Below, piece by piece: positions 11,559 to 22,605 of a stretch of 64,000 bases of DNA (position 1 is its first letter; each line of letters starts with the position of its first letter). Both the position numbers and the translations under genes were made by a program. The DNA lies in the NCBI GenBank assembly GCA_009733575.1, contig ML769405.1, forward strand, positions 246,919-310,918. Reading direction: 5' to 3'. Source of the DNA: Gymnopus androsaceus JB14 (lineage: Eukaryota; Basidiomycota; Agaricomycetes; Agaricales; Omphalotaceae). The notes beneath the pieces were generated by a model, which saw only the letters and a program-made list of their open reading frames with translations, did not search any database and was not told the DNA's origin.

Positions 11559-11597
11559 GGGTGTACTGGACAGCGCTGGATAGCGCTGTCCAGCACC
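11559..11597. repeat. near-perfect hairpin, 12 bp + 5 bp stem
   Basis: CTGGACAGCGCT pairs exactly with AGCGCTGTCCAG around a GGAT loop. The stem extends through a two-base bulge into GGGTG/CACCC. It sits at the start of the palindrome-rich island. Confidence 0.7.
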
Positions 11598-11599
11598 CA

Positions 11600-12298
11600 T
11601 AGCAAGGTCCCCGTCTATCCAGAGCTATGGAATGCTATGGGCTGCTATGGATCACTATGGCAAGCTATAGATTTCACAGGAACATCATCTGTCAGGATAG
11701 GATTGAATTCAAAACTAAATATATGGCCACTTGAATTGTTCCTCTCAAGTCTCAAGCAAGACCAAAATAATAATAATAATAAAATCATATATTGTTGCAT
11801 TCATGGTAGTACCTGGTAGTACATACTAAGTAGACTCACTTAAACTACTAGGATAATAGTGTAATGAAACTACTAGTAGTATAAATACTACTAGTATGTA
11901 CTACCAATGCTTAATTAGAGGTGTCGGGCGAGGTTGGGGAAGTTTTGACAATGCGCCAATTCTTATATACATCAGCAAAACCTGGTTGGTCTCCAGAGGT
12001 CTCCAGAGATCTCCAGAGCTCTGACAGCTGTCAAAAAGCTGTCAAACTTCTCCAGACATCTCCAGAGGTCTCTGGAGATCTCTGGAATTACTATCCTTGC
12101 TCCAGAGATGAAAGAAATGTATTGTGATGGTACAGGTTTTGCTGATGTAGCATTAATGAGAGAGAATGACAGCTGTCAAAATGTTGACAGCTGGCTCGAG
12201 CACTGGCACATGGCAATCTCATAGGAGCTCACAGCAAGCCACAGTAAACCATGGTATTTCATAGTGCTATGGTTGCTATGACATGCTATGGCTTGCTA
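11600..12298. repeat. palindrome-rich low-complexity island (CTATGG, CTCCAGAG, GACAGCTGTC units)
   Basis: The interval repeats three short words many times. GCTATGG variants occur at 11623-11675 and 12249-12298. CTCCAGAG/CTCTGGAG variants occur at 11990-12110 and fold back on themselves. GACAGCTGTCAAAA occurs at about 12022 and 12168. AATAAT repeats occur near 11766. No gene is supported. Confidence 0.6.
11814..11906. mobile_element. 93 bp element with about 20 bp imperfect terminal inverted repeats
   Basis: TGGTAGTACATACTAAGTAG at the left is matched at the right by the inverse complement of ACTACTAGTATGTACTACCA, with 17 of 20 positions pairing. No coding capacity. This is either a very small MITE or a foldback. 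Confidence 0.45.
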
Positions 12299-12657
12299 TA
12301 CTGCAGCATTTCGATCACTTCGGCAGGTGGTGTGACCTGTGACCAGCCTGCCGAAATTCTCATTTTGTCAATGAGCCCAGTGACTTGTGACTTGCTGAAA
12401 ATTTTGTCACAGAAGTAATAAAAAGTGGAATCTAGAGGTCCATTTAGTGCATGATTTTGCTTTTAGTTACTCTTTCACTCACAGATTGAATACCTAAACT
12501 TGTAGAAAGCCAAGTACATGGGAGGAAAAAAATTGAAATTTATTCACCCAAAAAATATTTCGGCAGATGGCCTGCTGACCTGTGACCCCTGTGACATTTC
12601 GGAAAATTTCAGAGGTCTGTGACCTGTGACTGCCGAACTGATCGAAATGGTGCAGTA
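12299..12657. mobile_element. MITE, 359 bp with 27 bp terminal inverted repeats
   Basis: The left end (12299-12325) begins TACTGCAGCATTTCGATCAC. The right end (12631-12657), inverted, begins TACTGCACCATTTCGATCAG. They match at 25 of 27 positions. TA at both extremes fits a TA target or the repeat's own ends. The interior is non-coding and enriched in CCTGTGACC. It interrupts the CTATGG-rich tract, which continues on both sides. Confidence 0.7.
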
Positions 12658-12863
12658 GATTGCTATGGCCTCTAAGGCCATTACCCAGGTTTTGCTGATG
12701 CAGTCCATTCCAGACTCTGAGACTCATAATATTAATTACACTTATTTGGATCTGATTCTGTATCATGTCTGCCACAAGTAGCTAGGAATATTAATTGCAA
12801 AAATACATATGCCTGGATGTAATCAGGAAGGGTAAGGCATAACCTATACACCATATATATATT

Positions 12864-15800
12864 TCAATCCATTTTATACCCTTCATAAATTGAAGAAATG
12901 TCTACTGTACGTTCGCCAGGCTTGCCTTCCACTGGCCTGTGTTCCATTTTTAATTGATTAAGTACGGATGCATGTGCTGCAAACCGTGGAAGAGTCACAT
13001 ATGTTCCTTTACCATGGTCCAAACCCATCCCGTCTTTTACAACTTGATGCAGCTTCAGCTCATTGCTGCTTTTTTTCCACAACTTGGAAAGCTCCGACAG
13101 CCTCCATTTTGTCTTATGGATAAGTTCTGAGAACAATACTGCAGAGGTTTTGGTATGGGGCAGTTTTGTGTTGAGCTTTTCTTCTGTTGGTGGACTACCA
13201 CTTGGACCTAGAAAGTTGAAATATTAAGCAGGAAAAACAGCTTGGCTGTGTATTGTTGGCTCACCAGTATTGGAAGGAAAAGGGGGACTCGGACTCCATT
13301 CATTCCCTACTACAAGCTGAGTGCGGTCTCTATCAAAAATATTGTAGACTTGATTCTAGTGTAATTGAATATTTGTTTATGAGGAGGGTGTGATCAAGCA
13401 AGAGGCAAACATACTGAAGTCACAATGACAAGGCCCATTGAAATTTTTTTGCCCTTTAAAGCTGTTTTTATTTGTAACTGAGTTTGAACATCTACTGTCA
13501 GGGAGATTATGCACTGATCCTGGAGCAAAAAAATCTTTCAATAGTATTCTATGAAGTCATTGGCAAAATTGAACATACATTTTTTAGCTTATTAAATGCT
13601 CCATTTCCCTTAAAAACAGAAAGGTTGTATTCAGCTTGAACTTTTTGAGTAGTCTGGTCTACTGTGAGTCCCGAATTTATCTGTTCTTCATTCACAGATA
13701 TCATCATTTGACTAGATTGAGTTTTAAAATTGTTGCTTGTATGAACTTCTCCCAGGTCGCAGGAAGCAAGCCAAATGTCTCGGATCTTGAATGACAAGGA
13801 AATTAGTATACATTTAGTATTAGTATGGTGACAAGTTGCATTCATTACTGACTGTGGGATCAGCATGGGTGACTGAACGTGCTCGGGTATGAGTGAATCC
13901 CACTCCTCCAGTGAAATGCACTCCAGTTGATCCTCCCACATTGCCATTGTATGCATTTGTAATGGTTCTACCAACAGTAATATTTGTCTGTCGTTTAGGA
14001 TTGTGAATGTCAATTGGATCCCTTGATATGTATATCAGTATGGCTGTGTAAATATTTTACCCAAATGGCTTACAATTTGTCCTCGGTGAGGTGTATCTCT
14101 CCCATTTCGACCTTGCTAACAATGTGGGCATAGCTGGTATGGAAAGTCACATTTTTTGTTTGCCCTATAGCTTCAAGTGAAATGGTTGCCTTGAGAAGTG
14201 GGTCTAATGATCTGGCACCCAATATATCAAGAGGATACTAAATTGCACAAGAGGTAATTCATCAGACTTCATATCTCAGAAATAAAAATTGAAGTGACTC
14301 ACATCAATACTACAATTTATTTTTAAGCCCACTGTTTCAGCATTCTTATTAGGCCATATATTGATAAGTCTGTGGAAATGGTGTGTTGTTGATTCAAGAC
14401 TGGATATATCACCATCAGGTGGTTCACCGCCTACAGTGGCCACCACATTGTCATGTTCACTGCTAGTGGATGCTTCTGCTTGCTTTTGCTCCACTGAAGT
14501 GAGGATGATATTATTATCTGGTTCTGGCTCCTGAGTTGATACTGAAGACCCTTGTGACAATGTTGATGAGTGATCAAGATCAGGATTGTTTGAAAGACTT
14601 GGAGCTATGCCTTGAGACCCACTGGCTGTTGTTTTACTTTGTGTGCTGGTATGCTGAGGAAGATTGGAGCTATCTGCCCCTGCTGTTAACCTATAAATTA
14701 GAGGAATAAGTCAATGATTGTTCATAAATGTCAACTAGAGGTTATACACACATGACTAATTCTGATTTGGGAAGTACAAAAACAGGCAAATTGGACCTGT
14801 CAGAAAGTGCTTGAACATAGGTTTGGGAAAATGTTTCTCCAAAGACAGCTAGTCCTTGTTCTCCATAAGCCATCACCCAAGGATAGGGACCTAAAATATT
14901 TTCTTGTTCTGGGGCATTTCCTTCAGAGCTTAGGAAATCAAGTCCCTTGTTGGGATACATAAGGCAAATTTGGTCGTCATATATTTCCAAAGCAGGGATT
15001 TGAGTTGATGGTGAGCTATATCAATGTCATTATTCATTTACAACAAAAAGTTAATACGGCACTCACATAGTTGGCCTGAAAATATAGAATGCATATTCAC
15101 TGTTGTCTTCTAGGTTATCAGAGCCTATGATATTGTACTTAAAAAAGTTACCAAAAGAGCTTGCAATATTGGCAAAACCTGTATATGCTAGACAATGTTT
15201 TACAATGCTAGACAGCACCCATATAAGCATAGCAAAGCTACCCATTGTAATGTACTGCACAGTACTGTATAGCACTTCACAACAGTGTAAAATGCCTGAT
15301 TGCAGTTGGGTGGGATTGCCATAATGAATGGCCAGATTTGGCTGATGCAGAGCATAGGCCTGGTCAGAACCACCTTGCTGGGCACCTAGAGTGGCATCCA
15401 AAATCCCAGTGACACTCTGGACATCATTAGACTGAGACATGAAGGCATTATTTAGGCTGTTCAGCAGTGAAGGTTTGTCAATATGGCCATCAGGTGTGAG
15501 ATCAGCTGCTTTCTGGTAACAAGCTATTGCCATCTGAATATCATCATGCACACCTTGGTGATCAAACCTTGACTGGAATAAATTTCCAAGGTTGGTCAAA
15601 AATGAGGCTTTTTCATGCTCATCAAGAGTGAGATCAACTGCTTCCTGGTAGCAAGAAATGGCTCTTTCAATGTCATTGAAATCTTGTAGATGACTGATTA
15701 AGGCAGCACCAAGATTGCTTAGCATCTCAGGTCTATCAGTATGGCCTTCAGGAGTGAGATCAACTGCTTGCTGGTAAAAATCAATGGCCCTGTTGATGTC

Positions 15801-18275
15801 CCTAAGTTCCCCCAGACAGTCAAATTTTAATTCATAAGCATATCCAAGGGTATGCAGCAGAGAAGGTTTGGCAGCATGACCATCGGATGTGAGTGCAACT
15901 GCTTGCTTCCCAGCTTCAATGGCGGTGTCAAGGCCAATCAACAGTGAAGACTTGGAAGTATCACTATTGGGTGTAAGCTCAACAGCCTGATTCTTGGCAA
16001 TGATGGCACTCTCGATATCATTGAGTTTCCCAAGTTGGTGGAATTGCAATAGAAAAAAATGGCTAAGGCTATTCAGGAGGGAGGGCTTAACAGCATCACC
16101 ATCAGGTATGAGTTCAACTGCTTGCTTGACATTGTCTATGCTACTAAGGTCCTCTAGGTGGCCAAATTGAGCCTGTAAGCCCCTTACAAGGCTGTTAAGC
16201 AAAGAGGGCTTGTCAGGATGGCCATCAGGTGTGAGCTCAACTGCTTGCTTCATGGCCACAATGGCACTTTCCATGTCACTAAGTTCACCCAGATGACTAA
16301 ATCTTTCTTGATAGGCATGTCCAAGGTTATTCAACATGCCTGGTTTATCAGCATGACCATCAGGAGTGAGTTCAACTGCCTGCTTCAAGGCCAAAATGGC
16401 ACTCTCTATGTCACTGAGCTCTCCTAAATGGCCAATGGCTTCTCCAGTCTTTGCATTCCAGATCCTGACTGTCTTATCATTTGAGCCAGATACAATTCTC
16501 TCTCCATCTGGAGAAAATGCAACAGAGTTCACAAAATGAGCGTGGCCTTCAAGAGGCTCACCAATGGCTTCTCCAGTCTGTGCATTCCAGATCCTGACTG
16601 TCTCATCATTTGAGCCAGATACAATTCTCTCTCCATCTGGAGAAAATGCAACAGATCTCACATAATCAGTGTGGCCTTCAAGAGGCTCACCAATGGCTTC
16701 TCCAGTCTTTGCATTCCAGATCCTGACTGTCTGATCATTTGAGCCAGATACAATTCTCTCTCCATCTGGAGAAAATGCAACAGAGGACACAAAATGAGTG
16801 TGGCCTTTAAGAGGTTCACCAATGGCTCTCCCAGTCTTTGCATTCCAGATCCTGACTGTCTGATCATATGAGCCAGATACAATTCTCTCTCCATCTGGAG
16901 AAAATGCAACAGAGGACACAAAATGAGCGTGGCCTTCAAGAGGCACACCAATGGCTTCTCCAGTCTTTGCATTCCAAATCATGACTGTCTGATCATCTGA
17001 GCCAGATACAATTCTCTCTCCATCTGGAGAAAATGCAACAGATCTCACATAATCAGTGTGGCCTTCAAGAGGCTCACCAATGGCTTCTCCAGTCTTTGCA
17101 TTCCAGATCCTGACTGTCCTGTCATCTGAGCCAGATACAATTCTCTTTCCATCTGGAGAAAATGCAACAGAGGACACAAAATGAGCATGGCCTTCAAGAG
17201 GCTCACCAATGGCTTCTCCAGTCTTTGCATTCCAGATCCTGACTGTCTGATCATATGAGCCAGATACAATTCTCTCTCCATCTGGAGAAAATGCAACAGA
17301 GTTCACAAAATGAGTGTGGCCTTCAAGAGGTTCTCCAATGGCTTCTCCAGTCTTTGCATTCCAGATCCTGACTGTCTCGTCACTTAGTTCACTCAGATAG
17401 CCAAATCGTGCTTGATAGGCTTTTCCAAGGCTATTCAACCAGCGAGGTTTGTCAGCATGACTATCAGGTGTGAGTTCCACTGCCTGTTTCATGGCTGCAA
17501 TAGCATTTTCCATATCATTAAGGTCTCCCAGATGGCCAAATCGTGCTTGATAGGCCTTTCCAAGGCTATTCAACATGCCAGGTTTATCAACATAATCATC
17601 AGGTGTGAGTTGAAGTGCCTGCCTTATGGCAATAATGGCACTCTCAATGTCACTAAGTTCTCCCAAATGAGTAAACCGTGCTTGGTAGGCTTTCCCAAAG
17701 CTATGCAGCCTGCCAGGCTTATCAGCATGACCATCAGGTATGAGTTGAACTGCCTGTTTCAAGGCAATAATGGCACTCTCAATATCACTAAGTTCTCCAA
17801 GATGGCCAAACCGTGCTTGATAGGCTTGTCCAAGGTTATTCAACATTCCTGGTTTATCAGCATGACCATCAGGAGTGAGTTCAAGTGCCTGCTTCATGGC
17901 AACAATGACCTACTCAGATCTTATCAGTGATGTTTACAAAGGCTTCCTGTAAACTGAAACATACTTTCATCTCCTTCTCTGGATCAGGCATGACTTCTCC
18001 ATGGTGCAGCTCCATAACTGCCTCATTTGAATCCTTCAATGACAAAGATGATATGATTAAAGCTTTCTCAAGCTTGTCTTGATCCTCCACATTGAGTGAG
18101 GTATTCCTCATTGTCTACAATGAAATTATTAGTAGATGTTTGATGTAATGCCTATTTATTTACACACCAATGCACTACCTACCTCTGCTTCAGGTTGTTC
18201 CAGTGACATGTTGATGGCTCCCTTAAATTGAATTTCAGCATCTCCTACCTCTGCCTCAGGTTGTGCCGATGACAT
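12864..18275 (-). CDS. TPR protein with internal seven-unit WD40 array and novel C-terminal region
   Basis: This is a multi-exon gene of about 1,600 codons. Exons 18275-18183, 18114-17965, 17909-15067, 15015-14752, 14690-14303 and 14237 onward join in phase, then several smaller exons lead to the last one (about 13208-12864). The N-terminus holds a duplicated DAEIQ...INMS...QPEAE unit. From 17909 come four 45-residue TPR units (KQA-E-LTPDGHADKPGMLNNLG type). A WD40 block (16431-17381) follows, then about eight more TPR units of decreasing similarity. A hydrophobic stretch (FAMLIWVLSSIV) ends the TPR part. The last 600 residues carry a Gly-rich beta-like region (VGGSTGVHFTGGVGFTH) and a basic tail. 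TPR and WD40 repeats are protein-binding scaffolds. No NACHT or CHAT motif was seen. A role in recognition or signalling is inference. The start codon choice is uncertain. Confidence 0.75.
16431..17381 (-). repeat. WD40 coding array, 7 x 129 bp plus 48 bp
   Basis: The length is exactly 951 bp: seven 43-residue units (D-x-TVRIWNAKTGEAIG, then GH, then SVAFSPDG-RIVSGS) plus a 16-residue half-unit that completes the last blade. This is enough for one closed seven-bladed propeller. Units are almost identical in DNA, with changes concentrated in the residues after GH (THFVN, AHFVS, TDYVR) and after SGS (YDQ, DDR, NDE, NDK). Confidence 0.85.
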
Positions 18276-18522
18276 GTTGATGGCTCTTTGAATTTCAGCA
18301 TCTGTAATGCAAACACATATGTTTGTAACAAAAACTTACAAGTATCTATTTTTTGATCACATAGCCGCCACCAAGAATATTATGAAAATAGGTATAAGAG
18401 CTTCAATAAAACTCCAGAATAAAACAAATCATATTTACACAATAATTGGGCTGGAGAACACGTCCTGACTTGGGTACCCAGAAGAAACAAAATTCAGGAA
18501 TTGGGTTTGGTTTATGAATGTA

Positions 18523-18572
18523 TGAACAGTAACCGGGCAATGGCAAGACAGAGCCTTGACGGTTACTGTTCA
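18523..18572. promoter_or_regulatory. perfect 13 bp inverted repeat upstream of the TPR-WD40 gene
   Basis: TGAACAGTAACCG (18523-18535) is exactly complementary to CGGTTACTGTTCA (18560-18572), with a 24 bp spacer. It lies about 250 bp upstream of the proposed start at 18275. It could be a protein-binding palindrome or a hairpin. Confidence 0.5.
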
Positions 18573-19636
18573 CTTTTATATTCTTTCAGGTCCCGCTTAG
18601 TCAAATGCATGAGCAATGAAGAAAACAATGAGACATCTCATTTACATATCATCTCATTCTTATTGGCTGGCTCGTGAGAGAGTTCTCACGACTGTGAGAC
18701 TGTCCACATCCTAAGCTAACCAGCCGTACCAGTGCCAGCTCTACTTGGGCGCTCGGAAAGTGACGGTCCGCCTGTATTTTTTGATTATCTCATGAACGAG
18801 TCCAGATTTTTGCATGAGGTCTTTTATGGATCTAAGGAGTAGCATGTTCTCAATTTTCCAAAATGAGTTGCAAAGCCATCCTATTAAAAGTACTTTCTAT
18901 ATCAGGTAATTTCTCTGTTTTCAAAAAAATGTGAAAATATAACTTGCGAAATAATTTTTTTTGAGCTTTTCCGTGCCCACCATTCGAGAGAGGGACATCA
19001 AAAACCCCCTAACGCATTTTATCCCATAAGATTGATTGACAATTGACGATTGACGGATTGCATAGTCCTCCAGTCCGGGTGATCAGAGCACAAAGTTCGT
19101 GTCCTTGCTTTCGCGTCCTGTTTATCCGCACCTTTTATCGGTTTTCCCCTATTGGGTGGACGCTAGTGCTTGTAAGATAGTCGCAGAACAGTTCCGTCTG
19201 GCGTCACGTGCAGTCTCTCAACTTATGGAGCCACAACGAGGTCTTTTCTCAAAAAAATGGCCTTGGGCATCGCTAGAGACCTATTTTCGCTAGCCATGCC
19301 CAAGGCTCTTTTTTTAAAAAATGCCCTTGTTGTTGTTCCATTGGCGATATACGTTGCGCAAAGTCATGTGACGCCGGACGAAACTGTTTTGCCACTATCT
19401 TATCCACAAGGCAGGTTTGGATATCGCCTCAGTCGCTCCGGATCCGCTCTCCTAGCAGCCTATTTTCGTACTCTGTCTTCCAATGAAGATCATCAACGTG
19501 ACAAAATGCATGATGATGATGATTGGCCTGGCTAATCCTCGGATGGCTCCTAGATACTCAATACCCCGCCTGAGAGCGAGTCGTTGCTTGTATACTACGT
19601 GTTTCCCTGGTTGAACAAGAATTTGAATTTTGTCCA
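18573..19636. other. gene-free stretch with a foldback hairpin
   Basis: No supported gene. The notable structure is a hairpin at 19251-19315: GCCTTGGGCATCGCTAG (19260-19276) pairs with the inverse at 19290-19306, with one mismatch. It is flanked by A7 and T7 runs that extend the pairing. Confidence 0.5.
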
Positions 19637-19871
19637 CGTATTATACGCTGCAGATTGGATCCGAGTCTAGGGTTAATCATATGCAACTAACGACGAGCTC
19701 ATTGGACTTGCGGGAAAAGGAATCCAATCGTTTAGGTTCGAACCCGCGGACAGGTGTTTAGCCAGTGAAACCGACCCAAAGGACCGTTTTTTCGTGTATT
19801 GGAAAGAGGGAGGTACGGGGAGGTAACAATGCAAGAAGGTGGAAAGAGGCAAGAAAAGACTGAAACTAGTG
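19637..19871 (+). repeat. dispersed SINE-like repeat, copy 2
   Basis: Same element and orientation as 9335-9555, with a 14-15 bp longer segment after CTGCAGATTGGA and a few substitutions. A-box-like GAGCTCATTGGA is at 19695-19706 and B-box GGTTCGAACC at 19735-19744. Confidence 0.6.
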
Positions 19872-21238
19872 AACGGCGCGTTAGCGCCCGACCTGGCCCG
19901 TGCGTTTTTTCACTATAAAACCGGCGTCTTCGCCAAAATTGAACTCTGATTCTTCCACAATCAAAAACGCCCATGACGATAATTTTTGGTGCAGGTTTAC
20001 GAGCTTGACCCTCTTGCTGTTGCTCGAGCGGTCAGCGGTGACATTGCCCGTTCGGCACCGACACCTTGTTACTATTTTATAGGGACGGGCTGGTTGCATC
20101 CGATGGCGTTTTTTCTTTTTGGTCGTTTTTTTAATTCTGCTTGTTCTATGTACACATTATAATGGATTCTGTACTGTATGATGTTACATGAACTGCAGCA
20201 CCATTCGTGCTCTCGAATGCTTCCACGGAATCTTGTTGGCATCGGCTTGAAGATATAGAACGCATGTTGATTCTAGAAGAATGATAACGGGGCTGTATCT
20301 GCCGGTCAGGGTACTAGCTGTCAAAGAGAACGAGAAACACTGTTCAAGAAATTGAAAGATAAATGCTTCTTGGAGTGATGAGATTGTCAATGGTGAACAT
20401 GCATTCTAGCTTGTCGATTTCGAGTGCAGCTTTCGGCGACTTCTCCTTGAAGTTAAATCGGCTCTGGTTTCTGAAAAAAGGACCAGTCAGCATTGGCAAT
20501 GACGAGAAAGTATAGGAACGTACGCAGACGAGCCTTCCTCAGTAGGGGGCTTGCAAGCTCGGTCGAGTCATGGCTGCAAGCATTGAATCAACGATTGAGC
20601 AAACACTGACAAGAAACCATGTTCGACGATGCTGAGCCTGAGGCAGATTGAGCGTTTTTCTAATAGTGTTGGGACGCGCGCTATGATGATGCCAACTGAT
20701 ACCGAGGACTGAATATGGATGCGCAGAATTTTAAATCAGCGAAGAGTACCTCGAATAACTGAAGCTGAAGCTTACCATCGCGAGGCTCAGGAAGTAGGCT
20801 AATCGGGGCCAGTCCAATCGTCTGAAGGAGCAACAGGCTAAGATTCGCTTGGTTTCGGTCGATCTGGAGCAAGTTTGAGCTCTTTAGCATGCATTCAAGC
20901 ACCTTTTTCAAGTAGATTATAGGAATAAAATGCTGAAACTGTAGCTGAGGCTGTTTTGCTGAGTTTCGTTCTTTGTTTGTTGCAACAAATTTGTGCAGGT
21001 TTTGCAGTTTTTTTATTCTGGCATACACCTATCTACACACATAAACAACACATTTTTTTTCACCCATAACTCTCTCTGCCTCAAATTAAATTATCGCGAA
21101 GCCCTCAAAGACACCCTGGACGATGAGCAGACCAAGAAATAATGGCTCGTGCACTACTTGGAATGAAGCACGTGTTGCGGGTTCCTCTTTCCATTGCGCC
21201 CTCAACTTGCGTTCTTCATTCTTTGCCCTTTGTACACA
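19872..21238. other. gene-free stretch upstream of the forkhead gene
   Basis: No convincing gene. The last 200 bp, with a pyrimidine tract around 21050-21080, probably hold the forkhead promoter. Confidence 0.45.
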
Positions 21239-22409
21239 ATGTCGCAAGCACCTATCGCCCCAGGTCCAATAATGTCTGATCAGTCTGTCGATATGAATAA
21301 TGGCTCGTATTATCCCCCAGAAAACGATATTACCGGTGGCCTCCCGATGAATTTGGATTCTCTGAGAGACGGTCCTCCCGGAAGCAAGCCATTCTATCCG
21401 TATTCTACTCTTATTCGGTGAGTTTTGTGTCTGCTTCTACCTTTTTCGCTTTGCGTGCTGACATGGGTCTTTCCCCCTGAACAGTTATGCTATCAAAGGT
21501 TCGCCAAATCAGAAATTACTACTTGAAGATATCTATTATGCTATCGAGTCTCGAGTATGTATTCCCTTTCCCTCATTACAATCACTTGCTTATTTGTCTT
21601 TCTAGTTCCCTTACTTTAGATCTGCACCGAATGGATGGAAAGTGCGTACATCCTCCTGTCAAGATATATGTCTTCGGTTGACCAACTCCTCCAGAACTCC
21701 GTACGACACAACCTCTCTCTCAATCCTTGTTTCGAGAAAGTCCCTCGCCCACTTACCGACCGCGGAAAAGGTTCCTACTGGACTGTCAACGACAATGTAG
21801 ATCCTCGTACTGGTGTTCATCGTGTTCGGAAGAAGAAAGGCTCAAAGGCAGCAAAGGGACGCAGCTCAGAAGAAGAGCCCGATGTCGACTACCATCCATC
21901 TGATGTCTTTGACCCCACTCCTCAGTTCGCGCCTTCTCCCATTCCGGGAGAGCCTTCTAATCCAAACCAAGCGCAATTCACATATCCACCCCCTCCTCCT
22001 CCTCCACAGTGTGTATCAATCTGCTTGTGTCCCTGATATATCTAACTTTTCTCGCAGATTCGACCCAAACTTCCCTATAATGGCAGGAATGCGCTTCCCC
22101 ACAATAGTCGGCGCCATGCCCGTGTCTCCCGATGAAGCTTTTGATGTCGACGAGCATGGAAATGTCGATTGGCGGCTGGCTTGGTTGAAGGAGATTGGGC
22201 ATTTGCAGCAAGTTACTGCCGAGCAGGAAAAGGCTGGTGCGAATCCCGAGTGGTATAGGATGATGCTGGTACGGGTACGAACTGCGCTTATGTCTCCCAT
22301 GATGAACCCCGAAGCTATGCATATGGCTCCCCCTGGCATGGTCCCACCGCCTGATGGGACTGTCGATCCTACGCAGCAGGTAGTGCAACCTCAATCTCAA
22401 CCTCAGTAG
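21239..22409 (+). CDS. forkhead transcription factor
   Basis: Five exons (21239-21417, 21485-21554, 21606-21641, 21695-22008, 22058-22409) join in phase to 316 residues. The forkhead (winged-helix) domain spans about residues 45-120: [18 protein letters not shown], then [18 protein letters not shown], then [19 protein letters not shown], then GKGSYWTV. The recognition-helix signature [10 protein letters not shown] is complete. After the domain come a basic patch ([13 protein letters not shown]), a Pro-rich linker and a Gln/Pro-rich tail (QPQSQPQ). It should be a nuclear DNA-binding regulator. I cannot place it among named fungal forkhead proteins from sequence alone. The start at 21239 is the first ATG in frame, and the upstream open frame lacks a conserved sequence. 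Confidence 0.88.
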
Positions 22410-22605
22410 CCTGGACTTTTGGATTTTGATACCAGTTTTTCTTTTTCTGTTTTTTTGTATGTATAATTAGTAGCTATTCGTGTTTTTCCTTCCTTCTTGC
22501 CGGTGTCCACCTATTTAGATAGTGTATTGGGACATTCATTAATTACATGAACGAAATGAATGTCATGACCATTTTTGCGTGATTCCCTCTTCCTTTCATA
22601 CGGTC

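Noticed and set aside
15103..15324. Plus-strand open frames lying under the TPR-WD40 gene
   Set aside because: They are reverse-strand shadows of a long, clearly coding repeat exon.
16658..17296. Two alternative-frame open readings on the minus strand within the WD40 array
   Set aside because: They repeat because the DNA repeats every 129 bp. The WD40 frame explains the sequence fully.
20681..21028. 115-codon minus-strand frame upstream of the forkhead gene
   Set aside because: It starts without a clear context, has no recognisable motif, and overlaps the presumed promoter.
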